This document shows, in pieces, positions 1 through 10,991 of a stretch of 64,000 nucleotides of DNA. The DNA comes from Mesorhizobium loti R88b (GTDB taxonomy: Bacteria > Pseudomonadota > Alphaproteobacteria > Rhizobiales > Rhizobiaceae): the NCBI RefSeq assembly GCF_013170845.1, contig NZ_CP033367.1, positions 4,899,001-4,963,000 on the forward strand, read 5' to 3'. Made by a program: the position numbers and the translations under genes. Within the stretch, counting starts at the first letter, position 1; every line of letters starts with the position of its first letter. Under the pieces are notes generated by a model. The model was not told the origin of the DNA. It saw nothing but the letters and a program-made list of their open reading frames with translations, and ran no database searches.

Positions 1-310
1 AGCCGATGCGCAGCAGGCTGTAGAACAGCTCCTCGCCGAACGGCGCCAGTTGATTGCCGCCGACCTGCACCGAGCCGTTGCCTTCCGGCGCAGCCACCGC
101 GTAGCTCGCCGCGCCATAGTAGAAGGGCGGCAGGATGACGATGTCCCTCTCCTTCTCCAACAGCTCCAACGTCTTGATGACGGCCAGCGTGTCCATGCCG
201 ACGGCCATGTGCTCGCCATGGTATTCAAGCACGCCGAGCGGCAGGGCGACCGGCCAATTCTGCGCGATCGCCGTGCGGATCTGGTGCGGCAGCATCAGTT
301 CATATCGCAT
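1..310 (-). CDS. creatininase family amidohydrolase, 3' end cut by window
   Basis: The minus-strand frame opens at ATG 310 and runs off the window with no stop, so only about the first 103 residues are visible. They contain PLGVLEYHGEHMAVGMD, which matches the creatininase-family metal-binding signature (acidic residue, then HG.H, then D). Family members hydrolyse cyclic or linear amides with Zn or Mn. The gene lies 3 bases downstream of a SIS-domain gene on the same strand, so the two probably form one operon. The substrate cannot be told; the SIS neighbour hints at sugar or sugar-amide metabolism, which is inference. Confidence 0.75.
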   Translation of the reverse strand, partial: MRYELMLPHQIRTAIAQNWPVALPLGVLEYHGEHMAVGMDTLAVIKTLELLEKERDIVILPPFYYGAASYAVAAPEGNGSVQVGGNQLAPFGEELFYSLLRIG

Positions 311-313
311 GAT

Positions 314-940
314 CTATTCCATGTTGGTGTGGCGGGCGCGCATGGCTTCTGGCGACGCGCCGGTCAGGGATTTGAGCTTCAGCACCATCACCTCGAACAG
401 CAGGAACAGCGCCCCTTCGAACACCGATCCCATCGGCAGCACTGACGTTTTCCGCGCTCCCTGGTCATTGGCCATGGTCTGCGCCGGGATGAGCAGCGTG
501 AAATCCGCGCGCTTCGCTGCGCTGCTTTCGGGTTGAGCGGTCAGCAGCAGGTTGGCGGCGCCTGCATCGTGTGCAACCTGCATCAAGGTGAGCACGGTCG
601 AGGTTTCTCCCGGTCCGGAGCTGGCCAGGAAGACATCGTGCCGCCCCAGAGGTGGCGTGTTCATGTCGCCGACCACGGAGACCGGCAGGCCCAGATGATA
701 GAGCCGCATGGCAAAGCCCTTGACCTGCAGGGCTTCACGGCCGCAGCCATAGACAACAATCTGCCCGGCATCGGCCAGCATCTTGCAGGCAGTGTCGATG
801 CGCCCTTCATCCACGCGCGCCAGCACGCCGCCGAGCTCGTCGAGAGCGGTCTTGAACAGATTTTCGTTCTTGTCGCTCACCGCAAACCCGCCCTCGAAAT
901 CGTCCTCGGATTTTTCCACGAACAGCTTGATTTCGTTCAT
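314..940 (-). CDS. SIS-domain sugar-phosphate isomerase-like protein
   Basis: The 208-residue protein carries a single SIS domain, with GCGREALQVKGFAMRL as the phosphosugar loop and ASSGPGETSTVL as the second typical Ser-rich loop. Size and layout resemble 6-phospho-3-hexuloisomerase-type proteins, which interconvert ketose phosphates in the cytoplasm. The ATG at 940 gives an extra N-terminal 20 residues; a GTG at residue 21 (VSDKNENLF) is an alternative start. It is followed after 3 bases by the creatininase gene and is divergent from the aldo-keto reductase gene. The exact substrate is unknown. Confidence 0.75.
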   Translation of the reverse strand: MNEIKLFVEKSEDDFEGGFAVSDKNENLFKTALDELGGVLARVDEGRIDTACKMLADAGQIVVYGCGREALQVKGFAMRLYHLGLPVSVVGDMNTPPLGRHDVFLASSGPGETSTVLTLMQVAHDAGAANLLLTAQPESSAAKRADFTLLIPAQTMANDQGARKTSVLPMGSVFEGALFLLFEVMVLKLKSLTGASPEAMRARHTNME

Positions 941-1060
941 GCTAGCAACCGCGAAAATGCGTGTCCAATGCCACGCTGCGCTTTTGCCTGATCACAGGCA
1001 TGATAGTGTCATGTCAGACAAATCAGCCCATACACATCAACCCTTGGAAAATTGCAGGAC

Positions 1061-2083
1061 ATGAAGACACGGCATTTCGACCGCATCGGCAATGGCGGCA
1101 TCACTTTCACGGAACTCGGCTTTGGCACGGCACCGCTCGGCAATCTCTACCGTGCGGTTTCGGACGAGGACGCCAATGCCACGCTGGAGGCCGCCTGGAC
1201 GACCGGCTGCCGCTACTACGACACCGCGCCGCTCTACGGGCTCGGCCTGTCCGAAACACGCCTCAATCCGTTCCTGCGCGGCAAGAAGCGCGACGACTAT
1301 GTGCTGTCGAGCAAGGTCGGCCGCCTCATGCGCGCCTGTCCGCCGGAGGAGCGCACCGGCATCGGCAAGTTCTTCGACACGCCAACGCGGCGCGAGGTCT
1401 ATGACTACAGCTACGATGGCGTCATGCGCTCCTTCGAAGCCTCGCTGGAGCGCCTCGGCGTCGACCGGATCGACATCCTGTTCGTGCACGATGTCGACAT
1501 CTTTACCCATGGCAGCAAGGAGGCGTCCGACCGGCGCATCGAGGAGTTCATGCGGTCGGGCTATTACGGGCTGCTGTCGCTGCGCGACCAGGGCGTGATC
1601 AAGGCGTTCGGCGGCGGCATCAATGAATGGCAGGTTGCCCAGACGCTTGCCGAGCGCGGCGATTTCGACCTGTTCCTGCTTGCCGGGCGCTATACGCTGC
1701 TGGAACAGGAGGCGCTGACATCCTTCCTGCCGCTCTGCCAGAAACGTGGCATCGGCATCGTCCTTGGCGGCCCCTACAATTCCGGCATCCTGGCAACGGG
1801 GCCGAAGCCCGGCGCTTACTACAATTACTCCGAAGCGCCGCAGGACGTGCTCGACCGCGTGGCGCGCATCGAGGCGGTCTGCAAGCGCCACGGCGTACGG
1901 CTGATCGAGGCGGCGCTGCAATTTCCGCTGCTACATCCGTCGGTCGTGTCGGTGATCCCTGGCGGCCAGCGGCCCGCGGAAGTGGAGAGCAACCGCGCGC
2001 TGCTCGATGCGAAACTGCCCGTGGCGCTGTGGGCCGACCTCAAGAAGGAAGGCCTGTTGCATCACGACGCGCCAACCGCTTAA
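1061..2083 (+). CDS. aldo/keto reductase, aldose (L-fucose-type) dehydrogenase family
   Basis: This 340-residue (alpha/beta)8 NAD(P)-dependent oxidoreductase has the AKR tetrad visible in order: Asp and Tyr in YYDTAPLYG, Lys in LSSKVGR and His in LFVHD. Overall similarity is to the D-threo-aldose 1-dehydrogenase/L-fucose dehydrogenase branch, which oxidises aldoses to lactones; that assignment is from family memory. The ATG at 1061 follows GCAGGAC and is preferred over a TTG three codons upstream. The gene is divergent from the SIS/creatininase pair, consistent with a sugar-catabolic locus, and is followed by a strong shared terminator. Confidence 0.8.
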   Translation: MKTRHFDRIGNGGITFTELGFGTAPLGNLYRAVSDEDANATLEAAWTTGCRYYDTAPLYGLGLSETRLNPFLRGKKRDDYVLSSKVGRLMRACPPEERTGIGKFFDTPTRREVYDYSYDGVMRSFEASLERLGVDRIDILFVHDVDIFTHGSKEASDRRIEEFMRSGYYGLLSLRDQGVIKAFGGGINEWQVAQTLAERGDFDLFLLAGRYTLLEQEALTSFLPLCQKRGIGIVLGGPYNSGILATGPKPGAYYNYSEAPQDVLDRVARIEAVCKRHGVRLIEAALQFPLLHPSVVSVIPGGQRPAEVESNRALLDAKLPVALWADLKKEGLLHHDAPTA

Positions 2084-2122
2084 GCCGGCGACCGCTCGCG
2101 TCCACGCAAGGCGTAAAAAATG

Positions 2123-2146
2123 AAAAGCCGGGCAAGCCCGGCTTTT
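2123..2146. terminator. bidirectional intrinsic terminator
   Basis: An 11-base perfect stem (AAAAGCCGGGC / GCCCGGCTTTT) with a 2-base spacer lies between two convergent genes, the aldo-keto reductase gene and hupB. A-tract and T-tract flanks on both sides let it serve both strands. Confidence 0.85.
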
Positions 2147-2170
2147 CTGTCTCTAAAAATAAAAAGGCGC

Positions 2171-2443
2171 TTAGTTGACCGCGTCCTTGAGGCCCTTGCC
2201 GGCCGAGAACTTCGGCACGGTGCGTGCCGGGATCTTCACTTCGGCGCCGGTCTGGGGGTTGCGACCGGTCGAGGCCGCACGCTTTGACACGGTGAAATTG
2301 CCAAAGCCGACAAGCCGGACATCGCCGCCCTTCTTCAGTTCGCCGGTGATCACGGAAAATACCGCATCGACCGCCGACTGCGCGTCACCCTTCGAAATGC
2401 TCGCGGCGTCGGCGACAGCGGACACCAGTTCGTTCTTGTTCAT
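2171..2443 (-). CDS. hupB: DNA-binding protein HU
   Basis: The 90-residue protein is the standard HU length. It begins MNKNELVSAVAD and carries the beta-arm signature GFGNFTVSKRAASTGRNP followed by the Pro-containing arm tip and KFSAGKGLKDAVN. HU is a homodimeric nucleoid protein that bends DNA. ATG 2443 is chosen because GGAAGGG lies about 7 bases upstream and the upstream extension has no HU homology. It sits directly downstream of lon on the same strand, the usual alphaproteobacterial order, but has its own leader of about 200 bases after the lon terminator. Confidence 0.97.
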   Translation of the reverse strand: MNKNELVSAVADAASISKGDAQSAVDAVFSVITGELKKGGDVRLVGFGNFTVSKRAASTGRNPQTGAEVKIPARTVPKFSAGKGLKDAVN

Positions 2444-2585
2444 AAAAATTCCCTTCCATGAGAACACCGGAACTAACGACTCATCCGGCAGGAAACGGAC
2501 TTTAGAAAGAAGCGTTCCCGCAACCAAGTCGAAAAGGCAGGAAAAAAGCGGAAAAAGCCCGGAAATGGTGGGTTTTTCACATGAA

Positions 2586-2610
2586 AAAGCCGGGCGCGAG
2601 GCCCGGCTTT
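2586..2610 (-). terminator. intrinsic terminator after lon
   Basis: The stem AAAGCCGGGC / GCCCGGCTTT has a 5-base loop. Read on the minus strand it is followed by a T-run, about 30 bases past the lon stop codon. Confidence 0.8.
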
Positions 2611-2639
2611 CTGTTTGTGCAGTGCAACTTTAGCAAATG

Positions 2640-5051
<2,412 letters not shown>

Positions 5052-5310
5052 TGTCCAACCTTTCATGTCGCGGCCGCCATTCAGCCAACCGCGAATCTTA
5101 TATTAACGACCGGGGATCGTTCCGCCTACCACCGTTTGTGACGGGAGTTTTACAGCACAGAAATCGGGCACCTCGGCCTTCTCCAATTAGTTGGATGCAC
5201 GATCCCCAAAGATCAAGAGGCGAGCACAAATCCGCCCCTCCAACTTGCCCGCGAGTGACACATTTGCGACGGCAAGCCCGAGCTTGGCCGCAAAACCCTG
5301 CGTGACAGCA
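5052..5310. other. lon upstream region
   Basis: No gene is seen in this roughly 260-base stretch. It must hold the lon promoter. I looked for an alphaproteobacterial heat-shock promoter (CTTG, 17-18 bases, CYTATNT) on the minus strand and found CTTG-like boxes but no matching -10 element, so no promoter is called. Confidence 0.5.
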
Positions 5311-5334
5311 AAACGGCGCCTTGCGGCGCCGTTT
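5311..5334 (-). terminator. intrinsic terminator after clpX
   Basis: A perfect 10-base stem (AAACGGCGCC / GGCGCCGTTT) with a TTGC loop lies 23 bases beyond the clpX stop codon. T residues follow on the minus strand. Confidence 0.8.
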
Positions 5335-5357
5335 CAGAATTTCGCTGCGGGCTCATG

Positions 5358-6632
5358 TCAGGCGCTGACATTGCCCTTCTTTTCCTTCTGTTCGGAGTAG
5401 ATGTAGAGCGGCCGGGCGCTGCCGGTCACCACTTCCTCCGAAATCACCACTTCGCGCACGCCTTCGAGCGCGGGCAGTTCGAACATGGTGTCGAGCAGGA
5501 TCGCTTCCATGATCGAGCGCAGGCCACGGGCGCCGGTCTTGCGCTCGATGGCGCGCTTGGCAATCGCCGAGAGCGCGTTCTCGTGGAAGGTCAGGTCGAC
5601 ATTTTCCATCTCGAACAGCCGCTGATACTGCTTGACCAGCGCGTTCTTCGGCTCGGTCAGGATCTGGATCAGCGCCGGCTCGTCGAGGTCCTCCAGCGTC
5701 GCCAGAACCGGCAGACGGCCGACAAACTCGGGAATGAGACCGAACTTCAGCAGATCCTCGGGCTCGACCAGGCGGAAGACATCGCCAGTGCGGCGATCTT
5801 CCGGCGAAGCGACGATGGCGCCGAAGCCGATCGAGGTTTTCCTGCCGCGATCCGAGATGATCTTGTCCAGGCCGGCGAAAGCACCGCCGCAGATGAACAG
5901 GATGTTGGCGGTATCGACCTGCAGGAACTCCTGCTGCGGATGCTTCCTGCCGCCCTGCGGCGGCACGGAGGCGACCGTGCCTTCCATGATCTTCAACAGC
6001 GCCTGCTGCACGCCCTCGCCGGACACGTCACGGGTGATCGAGGGGTTGTCGGACTTGCGCGAAATCTTGTCGATTTCATCGATGTAGACGATGCCGCGTT
6101 GGGCACGCTCGACATTGTAGTCGGCCGACTGCAACAGCTTCAGGATGATGTTTTCGACGTCCTCGCCGACGTAACCGGCTTCGGTCAGCGTCGTGGCATC
6201 AGCCATGGTGAAGGGCACGTCGATGATGCGGGCCAGCGTCTGCGCGAGCAGCGTCTTGCCGCAACCGGTCGGGCCGATCAAAAGGATGTTGGACTTGGCC
6301 AACTCGACATCGTTGTTCTTGCCGGCATGCGCGAGCCGCTTGTAATGGTTGTGAACCGCCACCGACAGCACGCGCTTGGCGTAGGGCTGGCCGATGACAT
6401 AGTCGTCGAGAACCTTGAGGATCTCCTGCGGTGTCGGCACGCCTTCGCGCGACTTCACCATCGAGGTCTTGTTCTCCTCGCGGATGATGTCCATGCACAG
6501 CTCGACGCATTCATCGCAGATGAAGACCGTCGGACCGGCGATCAGCTTGCGCACCTCGTGCTGGCTCTTGCCGCAAAACGAGCAATAAAGCGTGTTCTTG
6601 GAATCACCGCTGTTGTTGCCGACCTTGCTCAT
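5358..6632 (-). CDS. clpX: ATP-dependent Clp protease ATP-binding subunit ClpX
   Basis: This 424-residue AAA+ unfoldase feeds tagged substrates to ClpP. The N-terminal zinc-binding domain is intact (CSFCGKS, then CDECVELC). Walker A is GPTGCGKT, Walker B is [10 protein letters not shown], and the pore and sensor regions are normal. Of two close ATGs the second, at 6632 (MSKVGNN), is preferred because AAAGGA is correctly spaced from it and too close to the first. It lies downstream of clpP on the same strand with a roughly 295-base gap, so it may have its own promoter. Confidence 0.98.
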   Translation of the reverse strand: MSKVGNNSGDSKNTLYCSFCGKSQHEVRKLIAGPTVFICDECVELCMDIIREENKTSMVKSREGVPTPQEILKVLDDYVIGQPYAKRVLSVAVHNHYKRLAHAGKNNDVELAKSNILLIGPTGCGKTLLAQTLARIIDVPFTMADATTLTEAGYVGEDVENIILKLLQSADYNVERAQRGIVYIDEIDKISRKSDNPSITRDVSGEGVQQALLKIMEGTVASVPPQGGRKHPQQEFLQVDTANILFICGGAFAGLDKIISDRGRKTSIGFGAIVASPEDRRTGDVFRLVEPEDLLKFGLIPEFVGRLPVLATLEDLDEPALIQILTEPKNALVKQYQRLFEMENVDLTFHENALSAIAKRAIERKTGARGLRSIMEAILLDTMFELPALEGVREVVISEEVVTGSARPLYIYSEQKEKKGNVSA

Positions 6633-6927
6633 TTTCATGTCCTTTCATGGCCGCCCGCCGATGGTCTGGCTGAAAGGGCGCATATTCTATCTATCGCGGG
6701 AATCCGCCGCCGCCAGTCTCCCGGCTCCCGCAACGCATTCCGTACGAAACACAAATCAGAAAACGTGGCAATGATTCGCAGCTACCCTACACAAAGCTAA
6801 GCCGTCGAAAATCAACATAGCCTTAACGTAGGCAATCCTGACCGTCGAGGGAACAGCCAATTGTGGCCGAAATGCCGCAAGACGCGCCAAAAGCGCGTGA
6901 TGCGGCGATCCAACTGCCAGGAAGCCT
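6633..6927. other. clpP-clpX intergenic region
   Basis: No gene is recognised. A short 6-base hairpin (ACGCGC / GCGCGT, 6882-6898) follows clpP but lacks a T-run, so termination there is doubtful. The AT-richer part around 6680-6830 probably holds a clpX promoter, though no confident -35/-10 pair was picked. Confidence 0.4.
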
Positions 6928-7557
6928 TTATGCCACCGCCCCTTCGGGAGGCTCGCGCGACGAAATGACCTTGTCGATGAGGCCGAAATCCTTGGCTTCG
7001 TCGGCGGTCATGAAATGGTCGCGGTCGAGCGTGCGTTCAATCTCCTCGTAGGTCTTGCCGGTGTGCTTGACATAGACCTCGTTGAGACGGCGCTTCAGCT
7101 TGACGATATCCATGGCGTGGCGCTCGATGTCGGAGGCCTGGCCCTGGAAGCCGCCGGACGGCTGGTGAACCATGATGCGGGCGTTCGGCGTGGCGAAGCG
7201 CATGTCCTTGTGGCCGGCGGTCAAAAGCAGCGAGCCCATCGAGGCAGCCTGGCCGATGCAAAGCGTCGACACCGCCGGCTTGATGAACTGCATGGTGTCG
7301 TAGATCGCCATGCCAGAGGTGACGACGCCACCCGGCGAGTTGATGTAGAGGTTGATTTCCTTCTTCGGGTTCTCGGCTTCGAGGAACAGCAGCTGCGCGC
7401 AGACCAGCGTCGCCATGCCGTCCTCAACCGGACCGGTGATGAAAATGATGCGCTCCTTGAGGAGGCGGGAGAAGATGTCGTAGGCCCGCTCGCCGCGATT
7501 GGTCTGTTCGACCACCATCGGAACGAGGTTCATGTAGGTTTCGACGGGGTTCTTCAT
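6928..7557 (-). CDS. clpP: ATP-dependent Clp protease proteolytic subunit ClpP
   Basis: The 209-residue serine protease has catalytic Ser106 in GQAASMGS, His131 in MVHQPSGG and probable Asp180 in TLDRDHF. It forms the tetradecameric chamber partnered by ClpX. The N-terminus [18 protein letters not shown] matches alphaproteobacterial ClpP1. The start at 7557 follows AAGAGA at suitable spacing. A heat-shock-like promoter lies about 80 bases upstream (separate entry). Gene order clpP, clpX, lon, hupB is the classical rhizobial arrangement. Confidence 0.98.
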   Translation of the reverse strand: MKNPVETYMNLVPMVVEQTNRGERAYDIFSRLLKERIIFITGPVEDGMATLVCAQLLFLEAENPKKEINLYINSPGGVVTSGMAIYDTMQFIKPAVSTLCIGQAASMGSLLLTAGHKDMRFATPNARIMVHQPSGGFQGQASDIERHAMDIVKLKRRLNEVYVKHTGKTYEEIERTLDRDHFMTADEAKDFGLIDKVISSREPPEGAVA

Positions 7558-7638
7558 CAGTTATCTCTTATCTCGCGGTGGGATTCCGGCGCCGGGAATG
7601 CCGGCAAATCGGTCAGAATCGGTTCTGGATCGTTATTC

Positions 7639-7671
7639 CGTAGATAGGATGCCGGCTCATCCTTGTGCAAG
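7639..7671 (-). promoter_or_regulatory. putative RpoH (heat-shock) promoter of clpP
   Basis: On the minus strand CTTG (7668-7671) is followed after 19 bases by CCTATCTACG (7639-7648). The reported alphaproteobacterial heat-shock consensus is CTTG, 17-18 bases, CYTATNTNNG. The -10 box matches at every specified position; the spacer is one base long. The clpP start codon is about 80 bases downstream. The rest of the 7558-7896 gap shows nothing else I can call. Confidence 0.5.
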
Positions 7672-7896
7672 GCCGACCCGTCCTAGCCATCTGGGTAAGT
7701 CGAATCAAGGTTTCCGGGCAAGGATTCGCATCGCCTGACGCCCGCGCCGGCCTGGAGCGGCCGGTATCGATACGCAGCGTAGCAGTTTCTTAACCTCGTC
7801 ACTTAACGAAATGCGCCGAAACCGCTTTTCTCCGCGGCAGCTTACCCTACAATTCAACGTTGAACTCGTGCCTACAGTTCAAACAGGGGGAGTGTC

Positions 7897-8487
7897 ATGT
7901 CTGGGAGAAGCGCATCCTTCGCCATTGCCGGGCTCACCATGCTCGGCACGATTTCGCAAACGGCAGCCGGCGGCCGCGCCGTCGAATGCTATGAGCCGGT
8001 GCGAACACCTGATGTCTACGACACGGTCTATGAAGACGTGATGGTCAGCCCGCCCAGCCAGCAGGTCGACTACACCCCGCCGATCTACGGCACCCGTGAA
8101 CGCGTGGAGATGACGGTTCCGGCTCAGGTGACCTACGAAGTCGTACCTGCGATCACCCGCACCGTCTACCATACGGTCCAGGTCGACGATGGCGGCTATT
8201 CCTGGGAATGGCGCGTCATCCATGGCCGCAGGGTGCTGTGCAAGGTCTGGCACAAGGCGCGCTACGAACGCGTCGCCGAGACAGTGGTCATCCAGCCCGA
8301 ACGGACGCGCCGCGTGGTCATTCCCGCGCAGTACGACCGGATTGCCGAGGAAGTGCTGGTGCAGCCGGAGCAAAGACGCATCATCGATGTTCCCGCCTCC
8401 TATCAGACCGTGGCGCGCCGCGTGGTGGTGCGTGAAGGGTCGTCAGGCTGGCGGCGCGTGCATATACCGAGGCATTGCCAGGATTAA
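7897..8487 (+). CDS. secreted repeat protein of unknown function
   Basis: The 196-residue protein starts with a probable signal peptide (hydrophobic residues 8-24, Ala-rich cleavage region near residue 25). The mature part is built of loosely repeated units of about 25-30 residues with the pattern V-x-PA-x-Y-x-x-V followed by a V-x-x-PE-x-x-R segment, for example VVIPAQYDRIAEEVLVQPEQ. Such Val/Arg/Tyr-rich strand repeats suggest an extended beta structure. A good ribosome site (GGGGGAG) precedes ATG 7897. I do not recognise the family by name. It is monocistronic, divergent from clpP. Confidence 0.7.
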   Translation: MSGRSASFAIAGLTMLGTISQTAAGGRAVECYEPVRTPDVYDTVYEDVMVSPPSQQVDYTPPIYGTRERVEMTVPAQVTYEVVPAITRTVYHTVQVDDGGYSWEWRVIHGRRVLCKVWHKARYERVAETVVIQPERTRRVVIPAQYDRIAEEVLVQPEQRRIIDVPASYQTVARRVVVREGSSGWRRVHIPRHCQD

Positions 8488-8507
8488 TTCAAGGTTGGGG
8501 CGAGTCC

Positions 8508-9611
8508 TCAGGCCACCTCCGCCCGCAACCATTGCTTCAGGCCGGCGACATCCCCGTCGCCGACAGCAGCCGCGACGCGCCTGCCGACCGCCGCGCCGAA
8601 CTTGTAGCCATGGCCGGAGCAGGCCGAGACAACGAGACATTTTCCGCGCTCATAGGCGAAAAATTTCTCGTCGTCCGTGAAGGTGTAAGCGCAGGTGACC
8701 ACTTCGGTCACCTCATACTCCCCGATGCGGGCGATCGGCGGCGAAAACAGGTTGCGGATCGCCTCGCCCTCGCCCGCCACCGGGTCACGGTTCCAGTCGG
8801 CGTCACTGGTCGGCACCCTGTGGAGACCTGACCCGAACTTCATGCCGGCGCCGCCGGAGGGCGGTATCACGTAGCCGTCGACAGCACCGCCGACATCGAG
8901 AACAACCGGCGCAGCTTCCCAGGCCGCCTTGAGGTCTGCAGGCGGTTCGACATAAGCCAGCGCGGTTCGATACGTCTTCAATTCGCCGCCCAGTTCGGGA
9001 AACAGTTTCAGCACCCAGGCGCCGGCAGTGACGACGATGCGGTCGGCCTGCATCGTCTCGCCGCTTTCCAGCACGATATGGCCTGCCTCGGCATCGACAT
9101 CCGTCACCTTGGAGTGTTCGTAGACATTGGCGCCATTGGCGCGCAGCCATTTTGCCAATCCCGCCGCGATCTTGCGGCAATGCAGTGCGCCGCCTTCCGG
9201 CGAAAAATAAGCATAGCGAAACGAACCCGGTTCGAGGAAAGGCCAGCGCTTGACCGCAGCATCCGGCTCAAGCAATTCGAAGGGAAAATTCCCTTCCTCC
9301 AGGCCCTCGCGGTATTCCTCGGCCTCGTCGCCCGGCTCGCGCGAAATGCAGACAAATCCACGCGCATCGAGATGACTTTCGCCGAGATCGGCCCACATCT
9401 CGTCCCAAGCCTGATAGGCCTCGGTGATCAGCCGGCCGTAACCGGTCCCGGCCCGGTAGGCGCGGCGGATGATGCGGTGATGGTCGCCCGACGCGGCCAG
9501 CGGATTGGGGATTGGCCCCTGCTCGACGATCGAGACGCTGTGACCCGCCTTGACCAGCGACCACGCCGTGGAGAGACCGGCAATCCCCGCGCCGACGACA
9601 ATCACATTCAT
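8508..9611 (-). CDS. FAD-dependent oxidoreductase (DAO family)
   Basis: The 367-residue protein begins with a dinucleotide-binding motif VVGAGIAGLSTAWSL and a following acidic strand end (VSIVEQG). The C-terminal ACSGHGYKFG segment is typical of sarcosine/N-methyl-amino-acid oxidase-like members of the D-amino-acid oxidase family. These enzymes oxidise amines or amino acids and pass electrons to oxygen or another acceptor. The His/Arg pair in DHHRIIRRAYR resembles the region that follows the FAD site in monomeric sarcosine oxidases. The substrate is unknown. No close operon partner. Confidence 0.8.
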   Translation of the reverse strand: MNVIVVGAGIAGLSTAWSLVKAGHSVSIVEQGPIPNPLAASGDHHRIIRRAYRAGTGYGRLITEAYQAWDEMWADLGESHLDARGFVCISREPGDEAEEYREGLEEGNFPFELLEPDAAVKRWPFLEPGSFRYAYFSPEGGALHCRKIAAGLAKWLRANGANVYEHSKVTDVDAEAGHIVLESGETMQADRIVVTAGAWVLKLFPELGGELKTYRTALAYVEPPADLKAAWEAAPVVLDVGGAVDGYVIPPSGGAGMKFGSGLHRVPTSDADWNRDPVAGEGEAIRNLFSPPIARIGEYEVTEVVTCAYTFTDDEKFFAYERGKCLVVSACSGHGYKFGAAVGRRVAAAVGDGDVAGLKQWLRAEVA

Positions 9612-9715
9612 CCGTTCAAACCTTCCGCAGCCGCATTGGCTGGCTCAACTCATCGGTTATCGCGCGCCAACATACGGTCTGGAATGAGGCTGGCAAGCCG
9701 CGCTATGGGTCTGGC

Positions 9716-10966
9716 ATGACCAAATTGACGCTCCCTTACCTCGCCCTTGATCCAGTCACCCGGCACTTGCGGCTCGATCCGCACGAGCCTGCCTTTTTCC
9801 TGAACCCGTACGAGGCCTATGCCTTCTTGCACGGCGTATCGAATGCCTTCTTCTGGGAGGAATTCGGCTTCTGGTGCTTTGGCGGCTTCGACGATGTCAA
9901 CCGGCTGTTGCGCGACCGCCGCTTCGGCCGCCAGAACCCGGCCGGTGTTCCCGACAGCCGCGGCATCGACAGGGATCGCAGCCATCTCGAGGCATTCGAC
10001 GGCATCGAAGCCAATTCGATGCTCGAGCTGGAACCGCCGGTGCACACGCGGCTGAGAACGCTGGTCAACCGGGCCTTCGTCTCGCGCCAGGTCGAACGGC
10101 TGCGGCCGCGTGTCGAGGCCCTCGCCAATGAGCTGATCGACCGTTTTGATCCAACCGGCCCCGTCGACCTGCTGCCCGGCTTCGCGGCGCCCTTGCCGAT
10201 CACCATCATCGCCGAAATGCTTGGCGTGCCGGTGGAGATGGGTCCGCAACTGCTCGACTGGTCACATCGAATGGTCGCCATGTACATCCATGGCCGCACG
10301 CGCGAGACCGAGGACACGGCCAATCGCGCGGCACACGAATTTGGCGGTTTCCTGCGCGGTTACGTCACCGAGCGGCGCAACAATCCCGGCGACGACCTGC
10401 TGTCGCTGCTGATTACGGCGCAGGAGGACGGCCAAAAGCTGTCGGAGGACGAAATGGTGTCTTCTGCCATCCTGCTGCTCAACGCCGGCCACGAAGCGAC
10501 CGTACACCAGACCGGCAATGCGGTGCGCTCGCTGCTGGCGCAAGGTGGCGACCCCAGTCGCTTCTTCACCTCTCCGGAAGCAACTGCTGCAACCGTCGAG
10601 GAATGCCTGCGCTTCGACGCACCGCTGCATATGTTCACGCGCTATGCATATCAGGAGATCGAGATCGCTCCAGGCATCGTCGTGCAGCCGGGCCAGACGA
10701 TCGGGCTGCTGCTCGGCATGGCCAATCATGATCCGCGTGCCTTTGCCGAACCGCAGGCCTTCCGGCCGGAGCGTATCGACCAGAAAAACGTGTCTTTTGG
10801 TGCCGGCATCCATTTCTGCATCGGTGCACCGCTGGCCCGGCTCGAACTGCAGGTGTCGCTGAAGACTTTGTTCGAACGGCACCCGCAACTGCACCTTGCC
10901 GAAAGCCCGCGCTTCCGCGACACTTACCACTTCCATGGGCTGGAAACGCTCGCTGTCGGCTTTTGA
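9716..10966 (+). CDS. cytochrome P450
   Basis: The 416-residue soluble bacterial P450 is complete. The I-helix oxygen-binding segment is LLNAGHEATVHQ, the K-helix ExxR is ECLRF, and the heme loop FGAGIHFCIG carries the axial Cys368. The lack of a membrane anchor is usual for bacterial class I P450s, which take electrons from ferredoxin. No ferredoxin or reductase gene lies beside it, so redox partners must be encoded elsewhere. The substrate cannot be inferred. The downstream secreted-protein gene follows after 25 bases and could be co-transcribed. Confidence 0.93.
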   Translation: MTKLTLPYLALDPVTRHLRLDPHEPAFFLNPYEAYAFLHGVSNAFFWEEFGFWCFGGFDDVNRLLRDRRFGRQNPAGVPDSRGIDRDRSHLEAFDGIEANSMLELEPPVHTRLRTLVNRAFVSRQVERLRPRVEALANELIDRFDPTGPVDLLPGFAAPLPITIIAEMLGVPVEMGPQLLDWSHRMVAMYIHGRTRETEDTANRAAHEFGGFLRGYVTERRNNPGDDLLSLLITAQEDGQKLSEDEMVSSAILLLNAGHEATVHQTGNAVRSLLAQGGDPSRFFTSPEATAATVEECLRFDAPLHMFTRYAYQEIEIAPGIVVQPGQTIGLLLGMANHDPRAFAEPQAFRPERIDQKNVSFGAGIHFCIGAPLARLELQVSLKTLFERHPQLHLAESPRFRDTYHFHGLETLAVGF

Positions 10967-10991
10967 ACGATCGCGGGCCTGGGGCTGCGCG

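Noticed and set aside
5355..6800. 481-residue open frame opposite clpX
   Set aside because: Antisense shadow of clpX.
6882..6898. Terminator after clpP
   Set aside because: Stem of only 6 bases and no T-run.
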